This document shows, one piece after another, positions 27,408-38,528 of a stretch of DNA of 64,000 bases. The stretch spans positions 27,282 through 91,281 of the forward strand of contig JAUIKM010000022.1 in NCBI GenBank assembly GCA_030430495.1, read 5' to 3'. Source of the stretch: a bacterium (lineage in GTDB: Bacteria; Bacteroidota; Ignavibacteria; Kapaibacteriales; UBA7675). The translations under genes were made by a program, and so were the position numbers. The notes below the pieces were generated by a model. That model ran no database searches. It saw nothing but the letters and a program-made list of their open reading frames with translations, and had not been told where the DNA came from. Position 1 is the stretch's first letter, and the number at the start of each line of letters is the position of its first letter.

Positions 27408-29585
27408 TCACACCATTCCCGAGCGTTTGCGCATAAACCACTCCAGGCCAAAGAGCAGGACGGCCGCGGCCAGCAGCCAGGGCAGATTCCACAGCGCAAT
27501 TTCACTGCGCTCGCTGACGGGACGCGCCTGAAAACCGCGGTGTTGTTTAATTGCGTCGTAAAGGCCGGGCAGATCACCGGCGGCGAAAAATTTACCGCCG
27601 GTTCGTTCGGACAGGGTGCGCAGCAGTGCGGCGTTCATGCGCGGATTCTGGAATTCGATCGACACTTCACCGATGCTGAAACGGCCGTTGTCCGTGCCGT
27701 ACTGCGCGTCGTTAACCAGGACGCGAGCATCAAAACTGTACTCGCCCTGCGGCAGTCCTTCAACCTCGGCGGAGTAGCGCCCGCCGCCGAGCGGCGTCAG
27801 AACAATGTCGCGCGGTTCCTCCGCTCCGGTGATGCGCACGCGGACATCGGCATTTTCAAGGGGTTCGTAGGTTTCGTCGTAGACCTGCCCGATGACTTCA
27901 ACGCGCTCGCCGCTGGAATACTGTTCGCGACTTGTTTTAACGCGCACGAGTTTGCCCTGATCGCGCGTGGTTAACCAGCGCACGGAGTTTTCCATGAAGG
28001 AGGTGAACACGTCCGGCGTCTGCGTGCGGCCGCGCGAGATCTCGGCGGCGTAGCCCAGCGTTTTCCAGCGGAACAATCCGTAGGCAAAGACGGCCATGCT
28101 CTTGCGGTTCTGCAGCGTACGCACGGCAATCAACGGTTCGTTCAGCGGGGCGTTGTTAACGCGAATCGAAGCCAGGACATCGGCTTCGGGTTTAACTTTC
28201 ACGAATGTCTCGGTGCGGAAAACCGGCGGCATGGCGTTCCAGTATTGACCGTCCGCGCCGGAACCGTCGATTTTCATGATGGGGTGTCCGAGCGCCGTCG
28301 GCGGAACGTCCGGCGTCACCAGCAGTTCGCGCTGCTGTGAGGCGCTGACGTTAAACGGCAGGTAGGGCTCAAGCGGACGCAGACGAACGTAGTCGATCTC
28401 CCGCGAGGCCATGAACATCAGCGGACGGCCGCGCTCCAACGCACCGGCAAGCATTTGCACCACTTCCGGCGAAGTCGACGAAACGGGGAAACCGATGGTT
28501 ATGATCAACTCGGCCTGGACCAGGTCCGCCGGCGTCGGTGCGGCGCCGATGTACTCGGCGCCCTTTTTCTGAATGAAGGTGCTCACCTCCACATTTTTGT
28601 TGCTCTCCAGCGTCGAGCGCACAAAACCCAGATCGGGCGTGGGCGCACCGGCCAGAATGACAACTTTGCGTTTGGACTTCAACACGCGGACAAACTCGAC
28701 AACGCGGTTGTTTTTGTCTGTCAGCTCACCTTCAACAGCGTCGATGCGCGCTTCAATCTTGCGCGTGCCTTCTTCGTTGGGCAGATATTCAAACACCAGT
28801 GAATAGCTGTTCGCACCTTCGCGCAGCTGAACAATCTGCTCATCGATCACCGCGCCGTTGTCCAGCAGCCGCACGGCGATTTCTCCCTCGGAATAGCCCG
28901 ACGAACGCACGTTGACGTTGACAGGCGCGGGCACGCCGACGTAGGCGAGTTCATTGGTAATGATGGTCTGCACCGAGACGTCGCGCGGTTCGGTTGAGTC
29001 GCCGATGCCGACGGTGTAGACGGGGCGTCCGAGCAGCTCGGCGTCATAGATGGGATTCTGGCCGGCGTTGAAGGCGCCGTCGCTGACCAGTACAAGCGCG
29101 CGAATGTTATCGCGCTCAACGTCGTTGAACACGTCTTTGAATGCGCTGGAGATGTTGCTGAGTTCGCCGTTGAAATCGAGCGAATCGGGGGCAAAGTTTT
29201 CGATACGGTCGGCGCGTCGATCGAAACGCAGTACGCGGTTGTCGTCGCTGAACAACTCCTCGTCGATCTCTGCAAGCGCGGCCGTGTACTGCGCGCGCCG
29301 GTCGACCGAGGCGTCCTGCATCGCAGCGGATTGAGAATTGTCGAGCATAACGGCGACGCGCGCCGGCTCCTCGGTCACCTTCACGAGGTTCAGGAGCGGC
29401 TCAAACAAAATGAAAAGAAGCAAGGCAAGCCCGCTGCCGCGCAGGAAAATCATGAAGACCTTGCGACGCGTGGAAATCGGCGGAACAGTGGTACGGTAGA
29501 CAAAAATGCTGAGGGCAAAACCGATCAGGCAGCTCAAAACCAGAAGCCAGACGCTGCCGCTCAAACCAAAATCATACGATGTCAT
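27408..29585 (-). CDS. Membrane vWA-domain protein (BatA/CoxE-like architecture)
   Basis: 725 residues. Two transmembrane segments at the N-terminus (~10-30, SVWLLVLSCLIGFALSIFVY; ~42-65, VFMIFLRGSGLALLLFILFE) are followed by a vWA-like domain with a MIDAS-type DNSQS (VAVMLDNSQSAAMQ, residue ~80) and LVLVSDGAFNAGQNP. Next come Ig-like segments, a Rossmann/GATase-like stretch (KVVILAGAPTPDLGFVRSTLE) and a final transmembrane helix (LPWLLAAAVLLFGLEWFM). This layout is common for uncharacterised FCB membrane proteins related to aerotolerance (Bat) operons. Most of the protein is expected outside the inner membrane. The downstream DUF488 genes are on the same strand but separated by a hairpin. 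Confidence 0.75.
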   Translation of the reverse strand: MTSYDFGLSGSVWLLVLSCLIGFALSIFVYRTTVPPISTRRKVFMIFLRGSGLALLLFILFEPLLNLVKVTEEPARVAVMLDNSQSAAMQDASVDRRAQYTAALAEIDEELFSDDNRVLRFDRRADRIENFAPDSLDFNGELSNISSAFKDVFNDVERDNIRALVLVSDGAFNAGQNPIYDAELLGRPVYTVGIGDSTEPRDVSVQTIITNELAYVGVPAPVNVNVRSSGYSEGEIAVRLLDNGAVIDEQIVQLREGANSYSLVFEYLPNEEGTRKIEARIDAVEGELTDKNNRVVEFVRVLKSKRKVVILAGAPTPDLGFVRSTLESNKNVEVSTFIQKKGAEYIGAAPTPADLVQAELIITIGFPVSSTSPEVVQMLAGALERGRPLMFMASREIDYVRLRPLEPYLPFNVSASQQRELLVTPDVPPTALGHPIMKIDGSGADGQYWNAMPPVFRTETFVKVKPEADVLASIRVNNAPLNEPLIAVRTLQNRKSMAVFAYGLFRWKTLGYAAEISRGRTQTPDVFTSFMENSVRWLTTRDQGKLVRVKTSREQYSSGERVEVIGQVYDETYEPLENADVRVRITGAEEPRDIVLTPLGGGRYSAEVEGLPQGEYSFDARVLVNDAQYGTDNGRFSIGEVSIEFQNPRMNAALLRTLSERTGGKFFAAGDLPGLYDAIKQHRGFQARPVSERSEIALWNLPWLLAAAVLLFGLEWFMRKRSGMV

Positions 29586-29701
29586 CTATGCCACACGCGG
29601 GGTATTTGTTCTGTGTGCGTCGCCGTCGCCGCCACTTTTTGCGGTGGATCGCCGTCGAAGCAAAAATTCTTTGGTCGGAATTTCCAAAAGACGTAATTTG
29701 C

Positions 29702-29796
29702 GATTCTGTCGAGATCGGGGTGTAGCTCAGCCCGGTAGAGCACTACGTTCGGGACGTAGGGGCCGGAGGTTCAAATCCTCTCACCCCGACAGAATC
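29702..29796. repeat. 10-bp inverted repeat flanking tRNA-Pro
   Basis: GATTCTGTCG at 29702-29711 is exactly complementary to CGACAGAATC at 29787-29796. The right arm overlaps the last bases of the tRNA. The arms would extend the acceptor helix of the precursor with a short bulge. Confidence 0.75.
29716..29789 (+). tRNA. tRNA-Pro (anticodon CGG)
   Basis: A 74-nt cloverleaf. The acceptor CGGGGTG pairs with CACCCCG, D-stem GCTC/GAGC encloses the AGCCCGGTA loop, anticodon stem CTACG/CGTAG encloses TTCGGGA with anticodon CGG, then a five-base variable region, T-stem GGAGG/CCTCT and T-loop TTCAAAT. The discriminator base is A. CCA is not encoded. It reads CCG codons. It stands between two - strand genes, with its own terminator 12 nt downstream. 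Confidence 0.96.
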
Positions 29797-29798
29797 AG

Positions 29799-29836
29799 AA
29801 AAAAGCCGCATACATACACGTATCGCGGCTTTTTTA
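29799..29836. terminator. Terminator shared by tRNA-Pro (+) and the sugar-binding gene (-)
   Basis: AAAAGCCGC at 29801-29809 pairs with GCGGCTTTT at 29825-29833, extended inward by ATAC/GTAT with one bulged C. A-run on the left and T-run on the right allow termination both ways; the - strand gene stops at 29848. Confidence 0.85.
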
Positions 29837-29847
29837 TTGGCTCAAAC

Positions 29848-31113
29848 TCAATTTTCAGTTGCCATCCCCAGCAGATCCAGGACGGCCGTCTGCGCGTCGT
29901 CGAGGCTTTCCTGCGCGGTTTTGTTGCCGTAGAGCGCTTCCACCGTCGCTTCCTCAATCACATCCTGCATATCCAGCCAGCGCGGATGCACCGGAGTCAT
30001 GCGCGCGCTACGTAATTGTGCGGCAAACGTTTCACGATGGGGACGCGACTGAAAATACGGCGCGGCGAAGTACGAGGTGTCGGCGGGAAAACCGGCCGAG
30101 GACACCTTCTTGCACCACTCCAGCGCATTCCTGCCGTCGCACATCCAGTGCACAAACTTGCGAGCCAGGTCCATCTTGTCGGATTTGGCGTTGACGGCCA
30201 GGTACTCGCCGCCGGCAAAGGACACGCCGGGATTGCCGTCGACGGCGGGCATGGTCATCACGCCGTAGTCGAGCGAGGGGTTTTCAGCCGCAATGCGATC
30301 CAGCAGCCAGGAACCGCTCATCCAGATGCCGATCGTGCCGCGAATAAAGGCGTCGTCAAGTTGACGCTGTGTTTCCACCAGTCCCGATTGCGCCGTTGAG
30401 ACGTAGAGCTCCAGGCCCTTGACGTTGGACGCCGAGTTCAGGTTCGGCACGCCGCCGGGACCAAAAATATCGCCGCCGGAAGACCAGAACAGCGGCAGGA
30501 TCTTTTTGTAGAGGCGGTTGCGGTCCGGACCATTGACGCCGAAGCCGTAGACGCCGTCGATTTCATTGATTTTCTCGGCGGCGGCGACCAGCCCGACAAA
30601 ATCAGTCGGCGGGTTGTCCGCATCCAGGCCGGCCTGCGTCAGTAAATCGCGATTGTAGTAAATCACGCGACTGTCGACGACCCAGGGCCAGGCGGCGATT
30701 TCAGCGCCGTTTTTAGCCACACGGTGCGTAAAGGGCAGAAAGGAATTCAGGTCCGCGTCGCCGCCGCTCAGATCGGCCAGCACGCCCGATCCGGCAAACT
30801 GCGCCACCCAGTCCGAGCCCAGTTCGAGTGCGTCGGGAGCCTGACCGGCGTTGAAGGCCGCCAGCAGCTTGGCCTTGCCGTCGTTCCACGAGAGCTCCGT
30901 TTTTTTGACGCGACAATTGTATTCGGCTTCAAATCCGGCAATCACGCTGTCGAGCGCGCGGCGCTGGGCCGGCTCGCTCCAGAAATGCCAGAAGGTCAGA
31001 GAGGCGGGCTCATCGCCCTGCGCCCCGTCCGGGGACGGACCATCGCCGGAACCGCAGGAAGGCAGAAGCAAGAGAGCCAGGCAAAAGCCGGCAAAAAGAG
31101 CGCTGAAACGCAT
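29848..31113 (-). CDS. ABC transporter family 1 solute-binding lipoprotein
   Basis: 421 residues. A lipoprotein signal (LFAGFCLALLLLPSC, Cys ~20) leads into an extracellular solute-binding domain of family 1: LTFWHFWSEPAQRRALDSVI, FNAGQAPDALELGSDWV, YYNRDLLTQAGLDADNPP, YGFGVNGPDRNRLYKKILPL, GTIGIWMSGSWLLDRI and SFAGGEYLAVNAKSDKMDLA. These proteins bind oligosaccharides, polyols or glycerol phosphate and hand them to an inner-membrane ABC permease. No permease or ATPase gene is adjacent in the window, so it is an orphan binding protein here. It runs in the same direction as icd, 146 bp downstream of it. Confidence 0.9.
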   Translation of the reverse strand: MRFSALFAGFCLALLLLPSCGSGDGPSPDGAQGDEPASLTFWHFWSEPAQRRALDSVIAGFEAEYNCRVKKTELSWNDGKAKLLAAFNAGQAPDALELGSDWVAQFAGSGVLADLSGGDADLNSFLPFTHRVAKNGAEIAAWPWVVDSRVIYYNRDLLTQAGLDADNPPTDFVGLVAAAEKINEIDGVYGFGVNGPDRNRLYKKILPLFWSSGGDIFGPGGVPNLNSASNVKGLELYVSTAQSGLVETQRQLDDAFIRGTIGIWMSGSWLLDRIAAENPSLDYGVMTMPAVDGNPGVSFAGGEYLAVNAKSDKMDLARKFVHWMCDGRNALEWCKKVSSAGFPADTSYFAAPYFQSRPHRETFAAQLRSARMTPVHPRWLDMQDVIEEATVEALYGNKTAQESLDDAQTAVLDLLGMATEN

Positions 31114-31183
31114 GGAGTACTCCCGGATTCAAAGTGCTGGAAACTGGTCTGGACTAAAAAAAAGCCTGGTATCTAAACGACAA

Positions 31184-31223
31184 AGGCGCCGCCGGACCAA
31201 CGTGTATTGTCGGCGGGGCGCCT
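31184..31223 (-). terminator. Possible terminator after icd
   Basis: AGGCGCCGCCG at 31184-31194 pairs with CGGCGGGGCGCCT at 31211-31223 with one bulge. The - strand side continues TTTGTCGTTTAG, only moderately T-rich. It lies 37 bp past the icd stop. Confidence 0.45.
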
Positions 31224-31259
31224 CCGCAATATAGCAACAGAGCGCGGGCCTGTTCGCTT

Positions 31260-32528
31260 TTACATGTGCGCGATAACGGCGTCGCCGAAACCCGAGGTCT
31301 TCACCAGCGTGGCATCGTCCATCAGGCGGGCAAAATCATACGTCACCGTTTTGGCGGCGATTGCGCCGTTGATGCCCTTGACAATCAGGTCGGCGGCTTC
31401 GTGCCAGCCGAGGTGGCGCAGCATGAGTTCGCCGGAGAGAATCAACGAGCCGGGGTTGACTTTGTCCTGACCGGCGTACTTGGGCGCGGTTCCGTGCGTA
31501 GCCTCAAAAACAGCCACACCGGTGTCGTAGTTGATGTTTGCGCCGGGAGCGATACCGATGCCGCCCACCTGTGCCGCCAGAGCGTCGCTGATGTAGTCGC
31601 CATTGAGATTGAGCGTGGCAATAACGTCGTACTCGGCAGGGCGCGTCAGAATCTGCTGCAGGAAGGCGTCCGCAATCGAATCCTTGACGAGCAGTTTTCC
31701 GCCCGGATTGCCGCCGCAGTCGTCCCAGCCGACGGCCTGATCGGCAAACTCGTTGCGCACGAGGTCGTAGCCCCAGTCGCGGAAAGCGCCTTCGGTAAAT
31801 TTCATGATGTTGCCTTTGTGCACCAGCGTGAGGGACTTGCGGCCGTGGTTGAGCGCGTAGCGCAGCGCGGCGCGCACGATGCGTTCGGTGCCGGGGCGCG
31901 AGACGGGTTTGATGCCGAGGCCGACTTCATCGCTGTTCTCACCGCCGAAGCGCACTTTGGCCCATGCCTCGGGGAACTGCGTTTTGAGGATTTCGGCGAA
32001 TCTTTTCTGTTGTTCGCTGCCGGCCTGGAACTCGATGCCGGCGTAGATGTCTTCCGTGTTTTCGCGGAAAATCACCATGTCGACGTCGCCGGGGCGTTTG
32101 ACAGGCGAAGGCACGCCCTCGAACCAGCGCACGGGGCGCAGGCAGACGTAGAGATCCAGTTTCTGACGGAGTGCGACGTTGATCGAGCGAATGCCGCCGC
32201 CGACGGGCGTCGTCAGCGGACCTTTGATGGCGACCGTGAACTCGCGGATGGCTTGCAGAGTATCTTCCGGCAGCCAGGTATTCGGGCCGTAGACGTCGTT
32301 GGCTTTTTCACCGGCAAAGATTTCAAACCATGCAATCCGTCGCGCGCCGGAGTAGGCCCTGGCAACGGCGGCGTCAAAGACGCGTTGTGCGGCCGCCCAG
32401 ATGTCGGGTCCGGTGCCGTCGCCCTCGATAAAAGGAATAATCGGCTGGTCCGGCACTTTGAGGTTGCCTGCGGCGTCAACGCTGATTGCCCGGCCGTTTT
32501 CCGGAGCCTTGATTTTGCTGTAAGTCAT
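31260..32528 (-). CDS. icd: NADP-dependent isocitrate dehydrogenase
   Basis: 422 residues, matching the length of the E. coli-type homodimeric enzyme that oxidatively decarboxylates isocitrate to 2-oxoglutarate in the TCA cycle. Visible: [14 protein letters not shown], the isocitrate loop [20 protein letters not shown] with the phosphorylatable-type Ser, [69 protein letters not shown] and [16 protein letters not shown] at 32528 has AGGA six bases upstream; longer upstream frames are not supported. It is divergent from gap, with 290 bp between the two starts. Confidence 0.96.
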   Translation of the reverse strand: MTYSKIKAPENGRAISVDAAGNLKVPDQPIIPFIEGDGTGPDIWAAAQRVFDAAVARAYSGARRIAWFEIFAGEKANDVYGPNTWLPEDTLQAIREFTVAIKGPLTTPVGGGIRSINVALRQKLDLYVCLRPVRWFEGVPSPVKRPGDVDMVIFRENTEDIYAGIEFQAGSEQQKRFAEILKTQFPEAWAKVRFGGENSDEVGLGIKPVSRPGTERIVRAALRYALNHGRKSLTLVHKGNIMKFTEGAFRDWGYDLVRNEFADQAVGWDDCGGNPGGKLLVKDSIADAFLQQILTRPAEYDVIATLNLNGDYISDALAAQVGGIGIAPGANINYDTGVAVFEATHGTAPKYAGQDKVNPGSLILSGELMLRHLGWHEAADLIVKGINGAIAAKTVTYDFARLMDDATLVKTSGFGDAVIAHM

Positions 32529-32773
32529 TGTTTTTCCTGAAGTTACGCAATTGAATATTATAAGTCGTTTTTCTTGACGGCCGAAGATTGGCGCACAGCA
32601 GGATGCGTCCGGGTAGCACAGATCGACCGCAGCGCAAAGATTCGCAAAATACGGATTTCCAGCTTCGTGACAATGCACGGCCGGTACGTTGAAAGCGCCT
32701 GGGGCGGTCCCTCTCATGATTGCGCAGGTCGTCAAGATTCGGTAATTTTGAAGTCTTTTCCCTTCGGGACTAA

Positions 32774-33811
<1,038 letters not shown>

Positions 33812-33846
33812 TTTTCTTGTTTGTCATTGAGACGGAAGTTTAAAGC

Positions 33847-33880
33847 AAGTCCCGTCGGTTTAATCCGGCGGGACTTTTTT
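33847..33880 (+). terminator. Rho-independent terminator of gap
   Basis: AAGTCCCGTCGG at 33847-33858 pairs with CCGGCGGGACTT at 33865-33876 (one G-T pair), six-base loop, followed by TTTTTT. Confidence 0.92.
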
Positions 33881-33936
33881 GTACATGAATGCCGCATTCA
33901 GCGAATGCAAAGGAAACACGTGCAGACTACATTAAC

Positions 33937-33972
33937 ACAAGGTCCCGGCTGATTCAATCGCCGGGACCTTGT
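33937..33972. terminator. Second hairpin, likely terminator for the small - strand gene
   Basis: ACAAGGTCCCGGC at 33937-33949 is exactly complementary to GCCGGGACCTTGT at 33960-33972 around a ten-base loop. It sits between the gap terminator and the convergent small secreted gene. Confidence 0.7.
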
Positions 33973-34051
33973 ATTTAACACATCGCGATGATTCCCGCCT
34001 GCATGTCTGCTCCGTGGTGGGCGCGGCGGACTTAAACAAACATTATCTACG

Positions 34052-34384
34052 TTACTTGTCTTCGATCGTCACCCCCCTGCCTGAGACCGTGACGTACAGA
34101 GTCTCGTCGGGAAGCGGCAACGCCGCGCCGCCGTGCGCCACCCAGATATTGTTGTTGATCGACACCGCGCCGACGCTGCTGCCCGCCGGCAGATTAGCGC
34201 TCAGCGACTCGCCCGCTTCCAGTGCGTAGGGACCGAGCACAAAACCATTGTCGAGTTTGATTCGAACTTCAATGTCTTCGGACGACTGATTGTCAACTGA
34301 ATACTGCGCCGCACTGAGCGACTGCGCGACAAACAAGGAAATCGCCAGGCCGAGAATAACAGCCAGAAATTTGGGAGTTCGCAT
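34052..34384 (-). CDS. Small secreted hypothetical protein, 110 aa
   Basis: ATG at 34384 gives a signal peptide (RTPKFLAVILGLAISLFVAQ, cleavage near SLSA). The mature ~80 residues are beta-rich and polar (SVDNQSSEDIEVRIKLDNGF, then ALEAGESLSANLPAGSSVGA and LYVTVSGRGVTI), with alternating strands that suggest one small beta-sandwich. There are no Cys in the mature part. The family is not recognised. It is upstream of nothing on the same strand except the R-M genes 220 bp away, and it shares no obvious role with them. Confidence 0.7.
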   Translation of the reverse strand: MRTPKFLAVILGLAISLFVAQSLSAAQYSVDNQSSEDIEVRIKLDNGFVLGPYALEAGESLSANLPAGSSVGAVSINNNIWVAHGGAALPLPDETLYVTVSGRGVTIEDK

Positions 34385-34603
34385 GGATTCTCCGGATAAG
34401 ATTGTGTTGGACAAAACAACCGGAACAAAACGGAGTGGGAGCCTGTACGCAGCATGGCAGTGCCGGTACGGGAGAATTGAACGGTCGTCGGGAAATTGCG
34501 GCAGTGGCTGCGAACAACTGAGGTCGGGGTTGTTCGTGAAGAAGATACAAAAAAAATCGCTTGATGTTTCCCTGATTGGGATGTCATCTCACAGGACAAA
34601 CTT

Positions 34604-35338
34604 TCAGGTTCTTCGTACTGCGGCTGCCAAAGCAAACCCCAGCGATTCAAAAAATGCAAGCGGAGCTGTTTCGGAGTCAAAACTTGAACAAGGTTTCTGC
34701 GCGTCACTTTGAACGTCACTTAATATGAGACTCGCTTGCGAATACAGCCGCTCCTTCATCAGCTTGTGACAAAGCAACCCGTAACGTTGAACATAGGACG
34801 ACCGCTCGAATTCCGGCAAGACAGGAAAGTGAGGAGATTTCAACTTCACTACTGTATTTGACTTTTCCGAGTTTTCCAGCAACATCAGATAACCCAGAAA
34901 AGGAGCAGAAGACTGCATGTAAACATTTTCGCGGAATGACGTCCAAAAATCGGTCGCCGCACCTATAGCCTCTTCGCACCTGTTGTTGAAATTATTGCCA
35001 AAAGAAGGTCCGATATGAGACTTGAATTCGAGAGCTGCTACAAGTTGGCCGCCGTTAACAACAACTACATCCCAGCGCTTTAACGGTCGAAAAAAGCCGG
35101 GAAGACCGACATCGCCGGGGCGAACCATGACATCAGCCTCTTTAATCCCGCATGCCACGGCAATTTGTTTTGTCAACTCCACAAAACCATCCATGTTTCG
35201 GCCCGAGGTTACAGATGCGCGCTCCCCTTGATCACGCCTCCCGGACTCTGCTTGTTTTTCCCTGGCACTACGACGAGCAAGCCAAAATTGGCTGACCGCA
35301 CTATCGATCCATTGTTTTATTTCTTCTGCTGGAATCAT
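34604..35338 (-). CDS. Type II restriction endonuclease, PaeR7I/XhoI family (predicted site CTCGAG)
   Basis: 244 residues from ATG at 35338. It matches the PaeR7I/XhoI family closely in wording and order: FWLARRSAREKQ, GRNMDGFVELTKQIA, LPGFFRPLKRWDVVVV, LEFKSHIGPSFGNNFNNR, EEAIGAATDFWTSFRENVY and APFLGYLMLLE. The PD-(D/E)xK-type catalytic residues are D90, E104 and K106 (WD...ALEFK). Family members cut CTCGAG, so that site is predicted, not shown. It starts 13 bp after the methyltransferase stop, in the same direction, so modification precedes restriction in the operon. G+C is lower than in flanking genes. No controller protein gene is visible. Confidence 0.9.
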   Translation of the reverse strand: MIPAEEIKQWIDSAVSQFWLARRSAREKQAESGRRDQGERASVTSGRNMDGFVELTKQIAVACGIKEADVMVRPGDVGLPGFFRPLKRWDVVVVNGGQLVAALEFKSHIGPSFGNNFNNRCEEAIGAATDFWTSFRENVYMQSSAPFLGYLMLLENSEKSNTVVKLKSPHFPVLPEFERSSYVQRYGLLCHKLMKERLYSQASLILSDVQSDAQKPCSSFDSETAPLAFFESLGFALAAAVRRT

Positions 35339-35351
35339 AATCAACTAAGTA

Positions 35352-36986
35352 TCAACTGGAATAATCTGAGAGTAGCGACCAATCGGAAGCGCTGAATCCA
35401 AAAAGCCTCTGCACAGCCCGGTCCGCCCTATCCTCATCCTGATCTATGGCAGCCTGTCGAAGTTCTCGCTTAACACCTTCTTCTACAGACACCCACATTG
35501 GCAATCGCAGCCTCCGAAGGTACTGAGCCTGAAACCTCAAGTACCCACCTCTCATTTTTGTTGAATACAATTTGATGACAAACCGACACACTGTAGATGA
35601 TAGTACTGCTTGCAAAGCCCGAATATCCCATTCGGCGGTAGTGACAAAATACAGATTATGATGGGGATAAAATTCGCCTGTGTCCAATGTTACTTGCGGC
35701 GAACCTTTAATGTCCGGAATCAAGAGTTTTGGAACAAACTGCAGAGACTGGTGTATCTTGTCAATAGTTCGATACCATTTCAATGGATTTCTTTTAGCCA
35801 CATTGCGACTGCGAATTACATCTTCGTGCTGTGCAATGTATTTTGCGAAATTCGGGTAGTGTTCAAGGTGAATTAAATTGCCGAACTCGTCAAAAGGGTT
35901 CAGCACGTATCTTCGCTTCCACTCAATGCGTCCGCCTTTGATGTCCGAAGTCATTACAAGCGGCAATAGCCGATCGGGCTCAATATCGACGTTATTAAAC
36001 TCACTGATATATACTTTATCCGCACCGGTTGCAACTCCAATGCCAACTTTACATCGCACGTTTTCGATTGGTTGGAAGGCACGTTCGTATCGCTCAAGAA
36101 TTTTTCTAAGCTTGCGTGAATTAAACAACCAGGGACTATCACCTGGGGTCAACTTGACTGACGCATCAGACTCAGATGTTTCACCTCGCGTCATTGAATC
36201 TGCAACGGAATCAAAAGACATTTCTGAATAGTTTGTCGCCTTCGGACTGCAATTCTGAATCACCGTAATCGCAGGATATGCAATCACGGCTTCCTGAAAC
36301 ACTGAATTTCCGTTAACACCTACCACATTTTTCAGATGAAAATCTGCTGAAATCATTTTTCGGAGCGGTCCGCCATAGCGATTTTTCATCCACCGGTCAT
36401 TACAGATGAATGCCAGCACTCCATCTGGGTTCAACAAATCCAACGACTTCTCAAAGAATGGTATATAAAGATCGGCGCGATCAAAAAACGTCTTGAATCT
36501 GCGACGATACTCCAGTAGTTTGTGATGTTCGATATTTTCCTGCCTTACGTAGGGAGGATTACCCACGATGAAGTCAAACTTCAAATCGATACTATCCAAT
36601 AAAAAGTCAGCGTGAACCACCCAGCTGGAAACAAGACGTTCAATGTCCTCAGCGCTCCAACCTTTTTCGCACAACAGATCTGCAATCTTACGTCGCAGTA
36701 TCACGCATGATCCTCTGGAAATTTCAACAGCCGTAATTGCCCGTGTCAAATTTCCCCATTCATGGGAAACGTCCACCTCCTGATTTTCGCAGGAAACAAG
36801 CAAGCGCCTGATAACTGCAACAACAAAGTCGCCCTGCCCAGCCGCCGGTTCGAGCACTCTGTATCTGAACAGTTGTTTATCAGTGGTGTACCCGGCCAAA
36901 TCCAGAATGGACTCAACCACCTGGGGCCGCGTATAGACAACTCCGTTTTGCCTGATCAGGACATCTTTCTTGGTCAACTCAGTCAT
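35352..36986 (-). CDS. Type II N6-adenine DNA methyltransferase, cognate of the PaeR7I-like nuclease
   Basis: 544 residues from ATG at 36986. SAM-binding motif I is VLEPAAGQGDF (~44-54), the catalytic motif IV is NPPY at 143-146 (FIVGNPPYVRQENI), and DRADLYIPFFEKSLDLLNPD and FICNDRWMKNRYGGPLRKMI follow as in gamma-class N6-adenine methyltransferases. The C-terminal ~200 residues are the probable target-recognition domain. It would protect host DNA at the nuclease's site by methylating adenine. A+T-rich (about 45% G+C in a sampled line) and placed between gap and pgk, it looks acquired. Start choice: the more upstream frame has no ribosome site. Confidence 0.9.
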   Translation of the reverse strand: MTELTKKDVLIRQNGVVYTRPQVVESILDLAGYTTDKQLFRYRVLEPAAGQGDFVVAVIRRLLVSCENQEVDVSHEWGNLTRAITAVEISRGSCVILRRKIADLLCEKGWSAEDIERLVSSWVVHADFLLDSIDLKFDFIVGNPPYVRQENIEHHKLLEYRRRFKTFFDRADLYIPFFEKSLDLLNPDGVLAFICNDRWMKNRYGGPLRKMISADFHLKNVVGVNGNSVFQEAVIAYPAITVIQNCSPKATNYSEMSFDSVADSMTRGETSESDASVKLTPGDSPWLFNSRKLRKILERYERAFQPIENVRCKVGIGVATGADKVYISEFNNVDIEPDRLLPLVMTSDIKGGRIEWKRRYVLNPFDEFGNLIHLEHYPNFAKYIAQHEDVIRSRNVAKRNPLKWYRTIDKIHQSLQFVPKLLIPDIKGSPQVTLDTGEFYPHHNLYFVTTAEWDIRALQAVLSSTVCRFVIKLYSTKMRGGYLRFQAQYLRRLRLPMWVSVEEGVKRELRQAAIDQDEDRADRAVQRLFGFSASDWSLLSDYSS

Positions 36987-37253
36987 TGTTGAAGTCACGA
37001 AATGACGATTCGACAATTTTACCACATACTGACTGTGGTTCAAACATAGAGTTTTTGAGAACAACATGAATGTGAAAATGTCCATCCCAGGGAATCAATA
37101 CCTTAACGGCCGGTTATTCCAACTGAACGACCTTCAAAACCTGAATTCTGCGCCAACATTCATTGAGTTTACCGCAATTTTCTTCTGGTCCGCCTCCGCA
37201 CTTTTCCCGAAATTTGTCGCACCTCTTTTTGTTCATCTAACATCGAAACAACT

Positions 37254-38450
<1,197 letters not shown>

Positions 38451-38528
38451 AACGGGCAATCCGAATCGAATTTTTACGTCCAGCCCTTCATGTAGTCGGA
38501 GCATGTGTTCCGACCTGTTCGAGGTGTA

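Noticed and set aside
31266..32540. Long open frame on + opposite icd
   Set aside because: It is antisense to a certain gene, and its protein has no family features; GC-rich codon use in icd keeps the opposite frame open.
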